This document shows, in pieces, positions 21,629-31,459 of a stretch of DNA of 51,056 nucleotides. Every line of letters starts with the position of its first letter. The first letter of the stretch is position 1. The notes under the pieces are model-generated. The model was not told the origin of the DNA and did no database searches. It saw nothing but the letters and a program-made list of their open reading frames with translations. A program made the translations under genes and the position numbers. The DNA comes from a virus: positions 1-51,056 of IMG/VR virus record IMGVR_UViG_3300025898_000008. One strand, written 5' to 3'.

Positions 21629-23368
21629 ATGGGCGGAATAGCATATGGCGTGGTTAAGGATCAACTGGCAACAGTTGTAGCTAACGGTGTAGGCAGTTCC
21701 GACCCGCGCGTATTGATGCGGACCAACGAGGCGACGAAGCTGATCCTAGATGAAATGATTCCGGTAAACGGAATGGCTGTTTATGATGTTGTTGCAACCC
21801 TCGATTCAGGCAACCAAGTTTTGTTGCTCCCCAAAGAGTTGGAGAACGCCATTGAAGTTCAAGTCTTGAGCGGTGCAACGGTCAACGGTCAAACCGATGT
21901 GACGCAGGGATGGAATTTGGTAACGAATTTTACCTACGTTGATCCGGCGAGCGCGCATGATAACCCGCTGATAGACCTTGGGCTTGTTCCTGACGGTATT
22001 GACCCGACCATTCTCCGCAGGAAATACATTTATCCCGGTCTGCAATCGGGCGCGACGGTACGGGTAACGGGGGCGAAGCGGTACGTGCCGATTACGGGTG
22101 ACGGAGATTATCTCATCGTCCAGAACATTCGGGCGTTGAAGCTGGCGATTCTCTCGATTGAACGGGACGAAAACAGCGCACAAGCCGAAGGCGACGGCTA
22201 CCTGCAAAAAGCTCTGAGGGTTTTACAGGCCGAAGTCAAAAAGCATCAGCTTGACCCGACCAATTCCATCAAGCGCAAAGCCAGTTACCAGCACGATCTG
22301 GTAACGTACGATGAGGGAACGCTAGGCCGTACACGGGCAAGGCTGGCATTGGAAGTGGCCGGATTTCTTCAACGCGGTAAATCCGAGATTACCTATCTCG
22401 TCAATCGCGCCGTGCAAATGTTAGTGGACAACCGCAATCAGATTGCCATTTCCGGCAGAATCAGCGTGCATGGCGGCGTGACAGAATTGGTTTACGAACC
22501 GGCAACAGCGGCAACTGACGTGCTGTTGTGGAACGACTACAACGATATTCGTTTGATGGTGCAAAGTTTCATTACCGAAAGCGGCGATCCACAGACGTTG
22601 CCCGTAGCCGAGGAATACCAGAGAAAGGCTTTTGAGTCGCAACGGGCAAAGCTGATTGAGGAAACCGAATACGAGCGGCACACGACTTACACGACCGCGC
22701 TTGGAGTTTATTTGCCTGGCTCATTCGGATACGCTGTCACTAGACTCGCTTTGGAATTGGACGGCGGATTAAGGCTTACCACGACCGAACTGGAACGAGT
22801 TGCGAGCATGGCTGAGATGCGTTTGATGGAACAGGGCATTTTCAAAGGATGCTTGCGCGAAGTTAATGCAACCGTTACTGGCGGCGAGATTCTTTTTCCG
22901 CGCGATATCGAAGCCGTGCTGATTACGGACATCGAAGGGCAACCCGTGGATATTCGATCGATCTATTTTGAATATCAGCAAAACGGGCCCGGGAAATTTT
23001 CGGGTTGCACGCAAAGATTCGTGGATCGCGGCGAAGTCTATTTTCCGCAGACTGGATTCAAACGCCGGAAATACTTTTTCAACGGCTCGTTGACCAATTC
23101 TGTTCAGTTCACTGCAATTTGTAAAATCCGCTGGATTCAAAAGGTGAGCGGAGACGAGCTTGTAATCAAGAATTTCGAGGGACTTCGCTTGATGTCGCAG
23201 GCCATCTTACTTGAACGCGCGGAGAAATGGTCTGATGCGCAGGTCGCACAAGCAAACGCCATTGCAGTTTTGGAAAAGGAATTGCGCGAGCATCTTTCAG
23301 GGATTCAACACACGGCGAATGTTCAGATGAGCGGATACAGTCTGGGGGATTTGGGAAATCCACTTTAG
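21629..23368 (+). CDS. Tail tubular / accessory protein with an internal duplication
   Basis: The 579-aa product starts MGGIAYGVVKDQLATVVAN. The N-terminal half (SDPRVLMRTNEATKLILDEM to ALKLAILSIERDENSAQAEG, about residues 25-200) and the C-terminal half (VTRLALELDGGLRLTTTEL to AILLERAEKWSDAQVAQA, about 370-560) look like two versions of one module: a helical start, a beta-rich centre and a closing helix of LERxxx type. The position next to the gp10-like gene suggests a head-tail connector. Duplication is my reading of the pattern and not an alignment. Confidence 0.6.
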   Translation: MGGIAYGVVKDQLATVVANGVGSSDPRVLMRTNEATKLILDEMIPVNGMAVYDVVATLDSGNQVLLLPKELENAIEVQVLSGATVNGQTDVTQGWNLVTNFTYVDPASAHDNPLIDLGLVPDGIDPTILRRKYIYPGLQSGATVRVTGAKRYVPITGDGDYLIVQNIRALKLAILSIERDENSAQAEGDGYLQKALRVLQAEVKKHQLDPTNSIKRKASYQHDLVTYDEGTLGRTRARLALEVAGFLQRGKSEITYLVNRAVQMLVDNRNQIAISGRISVHGGVTELVYEPATAATDVLLWNDYNDIRLMVQSFITESGDPQTLPVAEEYQRKAFESQRAKLIEETEYERHTTYTTALGVYLPGSFGYAVTRLALELDGGLRLTTTELERVASMAEMRLMEQGIFKGCLREVNATVTGGEILFPRDIEAVLITDIEGQPVDIRSIYFEYQQNGPGKFSGCTQRFVDRGEVYFPQTGFKRRKYFFNGSLTNSVQFTAICKIRWIQKVSGDELVIKNFEGLRLMSQAILLERAEKWSDAQVAQANAIAVLEKELREHLSGIQHTANVQMSGYSLGDLGNPL

Positions 23369-23373
23369 AGTTT

Positions 23374-23484
23374 ATGCCACTTAAAGACCCAATCGCACGG
23401 CGTGCCTATCAAAGAGAATGGGAGCGCAAAACTCGTTCACGAGTGGATGTGGCAGGAGGCCGCATAATATGGCTGGATCATTAG
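23374..23484 (+). CDS. Small 36-aa basic peptide
   Basis: The frame reads MPLKDPIARRAYQREWERK, then a short basic tail. The opening MPxKDPxxRRAYQR is a common start of small phage proteins, many HNH-related, in my memory. It begins 6 bp after the tail gene and overlaps the next gene by 16 bp. Coding status is likely because of the pattern, but no function can be given. Confidence 0.5.
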   Translation: MPLKDPIARRAYQREWERKTRSRVDVAGGRIIWLDH

Positions 23485-24284
23485 GCTTAGATTTTTTCGG
23501 CAATCTCCTAAGTGGAGGGGACATTGGCGCGGGCATCCTTGGCGATCTCGGAGGTGCCGAAGGTATTTTTGGACGGAAACCCCAGGTCGCAGAATATTCT
23601 CCGACCGATCTTGGGGCAGAAGCCAAAAAGGCGGCAGCTTCAAATATTTCCAATATGCCGGAAATCGAAGCCCTCCTAAACCGCATATTGCCGGGATATA
23701 CTTCCCAAGTAGCTCAAGGCTCTAAAAACACGCTTTCATTGTTGCGTGGTGAAATACCGCAGGACGTACAAGACAGAATCCGACGCAATTCTGCTTTCCA
23801 ATCTCTTTCTTCTGGTTTCGGTGGAAGCGGAATGGCGAAGGCATTAACTGCGCGAGATTTGGGATTAACCAGTCTTGATTTAATGGATCGCGGAACGAAC
23901 AGTGCTCAGCGCTGGGCGGGACTTACCGAAGGTGCGGTGTCGCCATTTTCGGTAACAGCGAAAGAACAAGCCGATCAGACCAGTAAAAATAATTTATATC
24001 AGCAGGCCGTAAAACAGTTTGAATTCAATGTGGCGGCGGCACCTTCGCCCGCTGCTGCTGGATTATTCAATCTGGACAACGCGATTGGTTCTCAATTCAT
24101 GTCGTTCGGACTTGGAAGCGCAATGGGCGCGATGGGCGGAGGCGGTAACGCCGGACGAGTAAACGCGCCGTCTGGACAATATTACACTAATCCATACAGC
24201 ACCGGCACAGGATTCGGTGCTGGCTTAGCATCAGCAGGTGGCACGTCACCGGGATGGAATCCTTACAGCGGATGGGGCGGATAA
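23469..24284 (+). CDS. Gly/Ala-rich virion protein, ejection-type
   Basis: The 271-aa product starts MAGSLGLDFFGNLLSGGDI. It contains LRGEIPQDVQDRIRRNSAF and GFGGSGMAKALTARDLGLTS, a block I recall from P22-like internal virion proteins, and a Gly/Tyr-rich end (TNPYSTGTGFGAGLASAGG). The hydrophobic glycine-rich start suits membrane interaction during DNA ejection. Start at 23469 by ATG; the frame upstream belongs to other genes. Confidence 0.6.
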   Translation: MAGSLGLDFFGNLLSGGDIGAGILGDLGGAEGIFGRKPQVAEYSPTDLGAEAKKAAASNISNMPEIEALLNRILPGYTSQVAQGSKNTLSLLRGEIPQDVQDRIRRNSAFQSLSSGFGGSGMAKALTARDLGLTSLDLMDRGTNSAQRWAGLTEGAVSPFSVTAKEQADQTSKNNLYQQAVKQFEFNVAAAPSPAAAGLFNLDNAIGSQFMSFGLGSAMGAMGGGGNAGRVNAPSGQYYTNPYSTGTGFGAGLASAGGTSPGWNPYSGWGG

Positions 24285-24285
24285 T

Positions 24286-25344
24286 ATGGCCTTGGATTTA
24301 ATTGCCCCGGAAGTACCAGACGCTCAAAAAAATCTCGGTCCACATCTATTGCTACAGGGCTTGGGGCAAGGGCTGTCCGCTTTCGCCAAGTTTGCGGAGA
24401 TGCGGCGTCAGAGCGAGGATGAGGTTTTGAAGTTAGCTGCGCAAGAACGGATTGCGCAGGATCAACACGACTTCGAGCGCGAGAAACTGTACAAGGACAG
24501 CGAAGTACAGGACGCAATGACAAAGGCGCACGCAGACTATTACAAATCAATGGGGGACGCGGCCATTATCAGAGCTAACGCCTTTGCGGGGGGCGCAAAA
24601 AACGCTGTGGCATTTAATCAGCAAAAACAGGATTTGATAAACGACGTAAACGATCAGGCTACCAAGCTGAAATTGAATGATCCTGCGTTTGCCACAAAGG
24701 AGCCAGTTCAGTTTGCCGCGAATGTGGCGCAATTTGAGGATATGTTTCAACTCTCGCCGTTGCCGGAAGTTAAAAACGCGATCACGCAATTTCGTACAAT
24801 AGCGGATCAACAAAAAATCGAGCTAAGAACCGGCCTAGTCGGAGAGGACGGGAAACTTCGGCCCTCGGGGTTTCCCAAGATGGTTCCTATTTGGCAAATC
24901 GTTCGGAACCTGCAAGACCCAACGCTTCAAGACCAAACGATGAATGATTTGCAGGCAAGCGGGCAAACAACGATCATCAGGGGCTTCCAAGACATCGGCG
25001 GAACCAAGGTGCCGGAGACGAAAATCGGCTTATCGCCAGCAATAAATGATTACGTTGAAAAGGGGAAAGATGTCAGGTTCCAACGTGTCCGAAGCCGAGT
25101 TCCGCCTGTCATGCTGAAAAGAACCGACGCGCAAGGAACAAGCCCAACCGATTTATCAACGACAGATTTACCGACTGATTCTTCGCCTCCTGACACGCAA
25201 GACGTAACTGTTCCGCCAGCTTACGCCCCGACCGATACGGATAAATCTTTGGAGCACGCAAGGGCCGCGATAACTGCTGGCGCACCAAGAGACGGTGTAG
25301 TGAAACGATTGCAAGAAATGGGAATTGATCCATCACAGCTTTAG
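24286..25344 (+). CDS. Virion protein, ejection-type, coiled-coil
   Basis: The 352-aa product, MALDLIAPEVPDAQKNLGP and onward, has a helical Gln/Lys/Asp-rich body (RRQSEDEVLKLAAQERIAQD) and a Pro/Thr/Ser linker near residue 300. It ends with a short helix (AAITAGAPRDGVVKRLQEMG). One base separates it from the previous gene. Position between two other ejection-type genes suggests an internal virion protein. Confidence 0.6.
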   Translation: MALDLIAPEVPDAQKNLGPHLLLQGLGQGLSAFAKFAEMRRQSEDEVLKLAAQERIAQDQHDFEREKLYKDSEVQDAMTKAHADYYKSMGDAAIIRANAFAGGAKNAVAFNQQKQDLINDVNDQATKLKLNDPAFATKEPVQFAANVAQFEDMFQLSPLPEVKNAITQFRTIADQQKIELRTGLVGEDGKLRPSGFPKMVPIWQIVRNLQDPTLQDQTMNDLQASGQTTIIRGFQDIGGTKVPETKIGLSPAINDYVEKGKDVRFQRVRSRVPPVMLKRTDAQGTSPTDLSTTDLPTDSSPPDTQDVTVPPAYAPTDTDKSLEHARAAITAGAPRDGVVKRLQEMGIDPSQL

Positions 25345-25353
25345 CATTGTGAG

Positions 25354-27393
25354 ATGCCAGCCACGCTTGAAGCGCCGAATCCCTTTGCAGACCTGATTCC
25401 ACAGAGTCAGACGTACGGTGCGTTTTCCGATCTCGTTCCTGCCGGTTCACTAACGCAAGGAGCGCAGATTGCCGGAACAGAAGATTACGGATTATTCCAT
25501 GATCTAGTTCCTCAATCTCCCGTTGCCGAAACAGAAAAGGCCGTTGCCGAGATGCCCGAACCAACCGCCGTGTTGGATAAAATGGCGATGAACGTTGAGA
25601 AAAGTATTCCACCGTTTCATCAAGCCATGAACGCGGCCCGAAGTCTTGCTGCCGGAGCTGGGAAATACATTTTTGCAGGGTTGCAAGGCTTTGAATTTAA
25701 TCGGGCGGAACTGTTGGCAAATCCTGTTCCTGAAATGGTGCGACCGCAGGGAGATGAACTGGTTTTGCCAGATGGTTCCGTGATGTCCAAAGAACAACAG
25801 GACGCACTTGAAAAACAGTATCACGATAATTTGATTGCCCAGATTCCAGATGCGAAAGCAAAGGCTGAATACTTTCGGCAAGCGGCAGAGAACGTGGACA
25901 CGGCACTGTATGTTGATCCTAAGTTAGCGCAGACAATTCCGGCAAGAATTGCGCATGCGGCGGGATCGGCGGGCGTTATGGCGGCGGAAAGCCTGATTCC
26001 GTACGCGGGGGTTCCGTTGATGGTTTATCACGGCGCACTGGCGACCGAAGCTGAGGCCAAAAACGCGGGGCAAACGGATGAGCAAGCCGAGGCTGCCGGA
26101 GTACGATCGGCTATTGGATTGGCTTTGTTCGGCGGGGCAAGCAAATTGGCCGCCCTCGGGGTTGCAAAGTTGTTGCCAGAAGGCGCATCAACCCTGACCA
26201 AGTTCCTGAGTCAATTCACTGGGCAAGAAGTCGCCAACGAAACTAGTAGCCGGGCAATTACGGGATGGGAAGCAGCGGTAAATGCGCCTCCGGGGAAGAA
26301 AATTGAGGCGGCATTGAACGCGATGAAGGACGAGACGTTGGAGCAGGGGACGTTGAACACGGTTTACGCCTTGGCGCACGCAACCAGAGCGGCCAAGGAA
26401 GCGCCCGCAAAGCCCGTGAGCGAGTCGCAACCGCAAATCTCGCACGAGACGCCTGAAATTGCTCCAGCAACCGCTAGCGAGCCAATAGAGCAAAAGCCAG
26501 CGGCAGAAGTTTTACAGCCAGAACAGCAACCACAAGGAGAACCAAATGTTCCAGAGTCAACATCAATGGGATTGGGCGCACACGCCGGAGGGGACGAAAG
26601 CCTTGGGCGGCCCGGACAAAGTGAAAGAGTGGGTAGCGAGCAGCCCGCCGTACAGCAAACTCCCGAAGAAGCTCCACAAGTCCTGCAAGAACCAATCGGG
26701 GTCGCGGACGCGATAGCAGAGCAGAGCATTGACGAAAACGGTCAATCCACGACAGGAATTGCGCAACGAGTACATGAATCGAGAGCGGCAGAAGGCAGGC
26801 AGGGACCGATTCAGCCGGGTGAAGGCGTAACGGCTGAGGACATGGTTCAGCGCGGACGCGAATTGCTAAATGCCGGTGCTGATCCCGAAAAGATCATTGC
26901 GGGTGTGAGCGCAGGCAAGGCCGTTACCGGAGACGAAATGGCTGTACTGCGGGCGCGACACGAGCAATTCAGTAACGCCACGGATAAAGCTGCCGACGCC
27001 TTGCGAAAATCTCCGAATGATTCTGTTGCGAAACAGGCATACGAAGATGCGTTCAAGAACGAGACCGAATTTGCTCAACGTATCAAGCCCGCCGCAACCG
27101 AATGGCATAAAGTCGGGCAGAGTATGCAAGGCGAAACCCAGATTGAAACGGGTACGTTTACCGGATTGCGCAGAGCATTCCATGCGATGACTGGACGCGA
27201 CGTAACCCCGAAAGAGGCAGTGAAACTCGACAAGACCGCAACAAAGGTGCAAAAAGCCAATAGCGCGGTAGAAAAAGCCAAGTCTGATTTCAATGAGGTT
27301 GTGAAAATCGCTACCAAAAACACTTTGCCCAAAACTGCCGATGAATTGAGGGCGCACTTCGCCGCCAAGTTCAAAGAAATGTTGCCCTGCTGA
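25354..27393 (+). CDS. Large ejection-type virion protein, part 1
   Basis: The 679-aa product has an N-terminal repeat (FADLIPQSQTYGAFSDLVP, then YGLFHDLVPQSP), a hydrophobic central stretch (GVRSAIGLALFGGASKLAALGV), a Glu/Pro/Gln-rich linker of about 150 residues from about 350 and a helical end (KVQKANSAVEKAKSDFNEV). The FxDLVP/FADLIP repeats are typical of the starts of giant internal virion proteins. It ends 2 bp before the 520-aa gene, which looks like the second half of such a protein in other phages. Confidence 0.65.
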   Translation: MPATLEAPNPFADLIPQSQTYGAFSDLVPAGSLTQGAQIAGTEDYGLFHDLVPQSPVAETEKAVAEMPEPTAVLDKMAMNVEKSIPPFHQAMNAARSLAAGAGKYIFAGLQGFEFNRAELLANPVPEMVRPQGDELVLPDGSVMSKEQQDALEKQYHDNLIAQIPDAKAKAEYFRQAAENVDTALYVDPKLAQTIPARIAHAAGSAGVMAAESLIPYAGVPLMVYHGALATEAEAKNAGQTDEQAEAAGVRSAIGLALFGGASKLAALGVAKLLPEGASTLTKFLSQFTGQEVANETSSRAITGWEAAVNAPPGKKIEAALNAMKDETLEQGTLNTVYALAHATRAAKEAPAKPVSESQPQISHETPEIAPATASEPIEQKPAAEVLQPEQQPQGEPNVPESTSMGLGAHAGGDESLGRPGQSERVGSEQPAVQQTPEEAPQVLQEPIGVADAIAEQSIDENGQSTTGIAQRVHESRAAEGRQGPIQPGEGVTAEDMVQRGRELLNAGADPEKIIAGVSAGKAVTGDEMAVLRARHEQFSNATDKAADALRKSPNDSVAKQAYEDAFKNETEFAQRIKPAATEWHKVGQSMQGETQIETGTFTGLRRAFHAMTGRDVTPKEAVKLDKTATKVQKANSAVEKAKSDFNEVVKIATKNTLPKTADELRAHFAAKFKEMLPC

Positions 27394-27395
27394 TT

Positions 27396-28958
27396 ATGCC
27401 AAGCGGACCATGCTATCCAGCGCAGTTGAAAGACCCGAAATTCACGAGGGATGAAACCGCAGCCATCTGGCGATTTGCGCGGGATAATTACATTGATCGT
27501 GGAGCCGAACTTTCGGAAACGATTCAGGGCGTTGCGAAAGATTTGGGACTGAAACCGGAGTGGATTACTCGCGCGCTGACTGAACCGAAAGCCGTTCGCA
27601 ACATTACGAACGAGATGTACAAAAAAATGTCTGACCGGCGCGCGGCTGTTCAGGAAGCGAAAGACATTGTTCGCGGGCTTGATACCCCGATGATGAAGAA
27701 GGTTTTCCAGACCGTATGGCGAACACCGTTTGCAATCGCGGTTGCAGGACATGGCACTGTTGGGATGCAAACCCATGCGGGCGCGGCTCTGTTTCGCCCC
27801 TCGACGTGGAATATCTATTTCAAGAATTTCGCCAGACAATACAGTTTTTCATTCCAAAAAGCTGCGCACGAGGCGGCCATGCAGGAATTGGTTAGTCGCC
27901 CGAATTTCATCACGGCCAAAAGAGCAGGATTAGCGAATGATCCATCCAAGACGTACACCGATTACGGAACGTACGCGCAATGGATTCCGAAGGTTCTGGG
28001 GAAAGCCATCGGGCAACGCGGATTCGATGTTCTGAAAATGTATCGGCAGGATGCTTTTGACCACGAATGGAGTCGGCTACCCGCGTCAATTAAATCCGAT
28101 CCTGCGGCGGCAAAAGAAGCGGCAATCAATCTTTCCGAGATGATAAACCATTCCAGCGGGGTTGCAGACATTGGGCATGGTCCGGTCTCAACCGGAATCC
28201 AGACTCTTTCGTTTGCGGCTAGACTTGAAGCGTCACGGTGGGCAAGAATTATTGGCGACCCGCTCAAGACAATCGCAACGTTTGCCAACTGGAAAAACGC
28301 GAGCGCAGCGGATCGTCATATTGCCACGATCCGGTTGATGCACGCCGCTGAGTTCACCGGATTCTATTTCGCAACCCTGTTGGCAAACAATGCCATGCTC
28401 GCGGCATCAGGAAGTGATGACAGAGTAAATCTGACAGACCCGACACGGAGTGATTGGTTGGCGCATAAAATTGCTGGTCGCAACGTGAAACTTGAAGGCG
28501 CGATCTTGGCTCCGGTGCGATTGATTGCACAGCTTGTTTACGCAGGATTGGGAGAGCGCAAGCCGTATCAGAAAATGGAATCCCGATTTGAAACGGCGGG
28601 AAAGGCCGTTACGGATTACGCCAGAGGAAAAGCTTCGCCTGCTTTTGGAATAGGCATAGACGCATTTTCCAAGTCCGATTTTACAGGGAACGTAATGCCA
28701 TTTTCCTCTGACACGCCAAAACACGGACGGCATAAACTAACCGTTTCAGAATACGCCCTCCAACATGGCCCGATTCCGCTTTCGGGCGCAACACGAGAAG
28801 TGTACGACGATTTTCGCAGTCAGGGAATGGACGCTGCGACGATCACGAATTTGCTAAGAGGATTGGCGGTATTCGGAGCGGAAACAACCGGGGTGAAGGT
28901 CGGACATGAATCCAAGCCTAATGCTTCACGTCCCAATTCCTACAGGCCGCCGCGTTGA
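27396..28958 (+). CDS. Large ejection-type virion protein, part 2
   Basis: The 520-aa product contains IWRFARDNYIDRGAELSET, LGLKPEWITRALTEPKAVR, RNITNEMYKKMSDRR, a hydrophobic patch (AAEFTGFYFATLLANNAM) and HGTVGMQTHAGAALF. In other phages I recall these segments in the C-terminal half of very large polyvalent virion proteins. Here it is a separate gene in a different frame 2 bp after the 679-aa gene, so the pair looks like a split giant protein with re-initiation. Convergent with the minus-strand gene that ends 20 bp away. Confidence 0.65.
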   Translation: MPSGPCYPAQLKDPKFTRDETAAIWRFARDNYIDRGAELSETIQGVAKDLGLKPEWITRALTEPKAVRNITNEMYKKMSDRRAAVQEAKDIVRGLDTPMMKKVFQTVWRTPFAIAVAGHGTVGMQTHAGAALFRPSTWNIYFKNFARQYSFSFQKAAHEAAMQELVSRPNFITAKRAGLANDPSKTYTDYGTYAQWIPKVLGKAIGQRGFDVLKMYRQDAFDHEWSRLPASIKSDPAAAKEAAINLSEMINHSSGVADIGHGPVSTGIQTLSFAARLEASRWARIIGDPLKTIATFANWKNASAADRHIATIRLMHAAEFTGFYFATLLANNAMLAASGSDDRVNLTDPTRSDWLAHKIAGRNVKLEGAILAPVRLIAQLVYAGLGERKPYQKMESRFETAGKAVTDYARGKASPAFGIGIDAFSKSDFTGNVMPFSSDTPKHGRHKLTVSEYALQHGPIPLSGATREVYDDFRSQGMDAATITNLLRGLAVFGAETTGVKVGHESKPNASRPNSYRPPR

Positions 28959-28978
28959 GCGTTACGGCAAAGCGTGAT

Positions 28979-31459
28979 TTACCTAATTACGCCCTGCGCC
29001 TTCAACTCTTTTCTCACCTGAGAAATATATCTCGGTGCGGTGCAAAGCCGTTTAAGCACGGCCACGGCATCGCGGACAATCGCTTCCCTCGAATCGTTTG
29101 ACGGCGGGGAAGTAAATCTGGCGTCTGTCTCAAATTTTGCCCAATCTACAATGCTCGAACTGGCCGTAGAACAGGATTCGGTTTTCTTCGTAATGTAGGT
29201 GCAAAAAATGTCGTACTGTGGCGAACTGGCTGTGATATTTGATTGAAGCGGTTGCCATTTGTAACCGTGTTTGGACAGCCAGTGCGATATTTCTTCGGCA
29301 GACGATCCTTGCCGAGCCAGAGCAGCTTCGTTTATCTCGATTACGAGTTTGGGATGGAAGCGGTTGATGGTTTGTTCTGCGCCTCGAAGAACCGACAATT
29401 CCATTCCTTCGACATCAATTTTAATGAGGTCGCATCGTTTGAGGTTGTCGCTATCCAAGCTGGCAACTTGAACTGAGTCGCCCTTTTCTTTGTCGAAGCC
29501 GAATTTTCTGAGATGTCGCGCTCCGGCATTTTCAGAAGGGACGAGTTCTAAAAATACCGCATCGGATGGGCCTGCCACCCCGAGAGCGTACGGCAGGCAA
29601 TGCGCCTTCGGGCAATTTCGCCTGAGACACTCCCAAGCGTCCATGTTCGGCTCGTAAGCGAATACTTCACCTTCCGACCCGACACGTTCAAGAAATGAAG
29701 CGGTCGTATCTCCAATGAAAGCCCCGACATCAATAACCGTGTCGCCCGGTTGAATCTCAGCGAGAATTTGCGGCAGGGTTTCGTAATCGTGCTGTAGCGA
29801 TCCTTTTTCTTCGACCCATCGTGAAATATGCGAATCATTTACAAGCACCCAAATTCCCTCTTTGGTCTGTTTGATATTCGGATTCTCAATTGGCGTGCTC
29901 AAAATGTTTTCGAGTTCGGCCTCGATTGCATCGGTTAATCCACCTGGTGACCACTTCTGTAAAATCGTTGCTGACGGAACTTCATCTGTCTCGGTATTGA
30001 GCCATGAAAATCTGTCCCTGAAATGTTCGTAAGCCAAGAATCCCGCGCAGTTAAATTCACTGAATGCGCGGCCCGGCTGTCTCATTATGTAGCCGTCAAG
30101 AGCTTGGTTGTGTTGCTGGGCGCAAAAGCCGCGAATCTTGTCAAAGAACCAGTGCGGGAACATGAACGGATGCCTGCGCATGAACTCGTATTCAGGAACC
30201 TTGTTCATCCACTTGGTCATTACTGGAACCCAGGCTTCGCGCTGGTCTCGCCGTGCCTTGTCTAGTGGCGTCATTAACCAGATTGGTTTACCGTTGCGCA
30301 TGAATGTTTCGGGCGTGACGGGCCGGGTAAACACGCAATCCGAGTCCATAAAGAGAACAAAGTCTGCGTCTGTATATTTATCGGCGTTAAGTTTGCAGAC
30401 TTGTTGGAACAGGTAGCCATTTTCAGGTTCCCGCACATCCTTCACGTTTAATGGCGCGTTAAGAGGAATTGACAGAAGATTGCCCATTCCTGGCTGGCAC
30501 ATCCAAGCTTCGTTCACTTGCGGAACAATGAGAACAATTCGTCTGAATCCGGTCGCGAGTTTGTCAATCGAGCGCAGGCAATATTTCAGCCATTCGTAGT
30601 CGCCGGGGTATGACTTTATGAATATGTCACAAGCCGGACGCTTTTGGGCGATTGGAATTTCAGGACAATCGGGATGCGGAATGAACTGTCCCAAGGGAAA
30701 TTTTTTATTATGTGCGATGGCTTCTTCTGAAAGCTCGAACGTTTCAGAGAAAAACCCACTATCAGCTTTCTTGGCAAGTCTTTCTCTCAACAATGGAACC
30801 AAACTTCCGCGTTTGTCGGAATGAAACAAAACGCATTCTGGCTTGACCTGAAAAATCCTTTTCTCGACTTGTTCCCAATTCTCAAAGGCCGGATATTTCC
30901 AACGGTGCAAAATCGACTTGGACTTGTGCATTTTGGGAATAATCTGGCCCGCTCCCGTCACGTCCCACGCGAGGTCATGCGCCAGTAGTGCGTCTCCGGC
31001 ATGGTCCGACATGACGCCGGGATAGACGGCAATTCCAGAACAGTGATCTACGAAACCGGGTTCGTTTATATGAACAAAGTCTCCAAGGAAAACTTTCCCG
31101 TTATCAAGTGCGGTTTTGTATTCAGCTTCGATTTGGTCAAGCCATCCTTTTTTCAACGGTACCGCATCGGCTTCGAGCCAAAGCCACGGCTCCTTTGATC
31201 CGTACTCGATGTATTTCGCGATTTGTCGGAATGCGTTGTTACAAGATTCAGGCCAATGATTCCACGCATCGCCAATGATCGTGATTTCCTCGACACTGGA
31301 AAATCCGCTGTTAGCAAACAGATTCGGTTCCGCTCGTTCATCTCTGCCGACCAGTAAACGGTGATTCGGGTACGGCCCAAGTTCGGCCATCCACGAGGCA
31401 AGTTGTTTTGCCTGCGCGTTTTCTTTCTGGCAATGGCAAATCGCGACTAGCACTTGCAA
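28979..31459 (-). CDS. Two glycosyltransferase-like domains fused to an FkbM-type methyltransferase
   Basis: The 826-aa product has three parts. Residues 1 to about 250 resemble a GT-A domain (WLWLEADAVPLKKGWLDQI, acid pair at 97-98). Residues about 275-520 are a second GT-A-like domain with DFVLFMDSDCVFTRPV (DSD at 372-374). Residues about 560-740 are an FkbM-type SAM methyltransferase: VIDVGAFIGDTTASF near 576, YEPN near 602 and LIKIDVEGMELSVLRGAE near 679. The start is TTG at 31459 and overlaps the small basic gene upstream. It sits on the opposite strand between ejection and fibre genes, a typical place for cargo. Glycan building and O-methylation of host surface or virion sugars is the likely job. 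Confidence 0.8.
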   Translation of the reverse strand: MQVLVAICHCQKENAQAKQLASWMAELGPYPNHRLLVGRDERAEPNLFANSGFSSVEEITIIGDAWNHWPESCNNAFRQIAKYIEYGSKEPWLWLEADAVPLKKGWLDQIEAEYKTALDNGKVFLGDFVHINEPGFVDHCSGIAVYPGVMSDHAGDALLAHDLAWDVTGAGQIIPKMHKSKSILHRWKYPAFENWEQVEKRIFQVKPECVLFHSDKRGSLVPLLRERLAKKADSGFFSETFELSEEAIAHNKKFPLGQFIPHPDCPEIPIAQKRPACDIFIKSYPGDYEWLKYCLRSIDKLATGFRRIVLIVPQVNEAWMCQPGMGNLLSIPLNAPLNVKDVREPENGYLFQQVCKLNADKYTDADFVLFMDSDCVFTRPVTPETFMRNGKPIWLMTPLDKARRDQREAWVPVMTKWMNKVPEYEFMRRHPFMFPHWFFDKIRGFCAQQHNQALDGYIMRQPGRAFSEFNCAGFLAYEHFRDRFSWLNTETDEVPSATILQKWSPGGLTDAIEAELENILSTPIENPNIKQTKEGIWVLVNDSHISRWVEEKGSLQHDYETLPQILAEIQPGDTVIDVGAFIGDTTASFLERVGSEGEVFAYEPNMDAWECLRRNCPKAHCLPYALGVAGPSDAVFLELVPSENAGARHLRKFGFDKEKGDSVQVASLDSDNLKRCDLIKIDVEGMELSVLRGAEQTINRFHPKLVIEINEAALARQGSSAEEISHWLSKHGYKWQPLQSNITASSPQYDIFCTYITKKTESCSTASSSIVDWAKFETDARFTSPPSNDSREAIVRDAVAVLKRLCTAPRYISQVRKELKAQGVIR

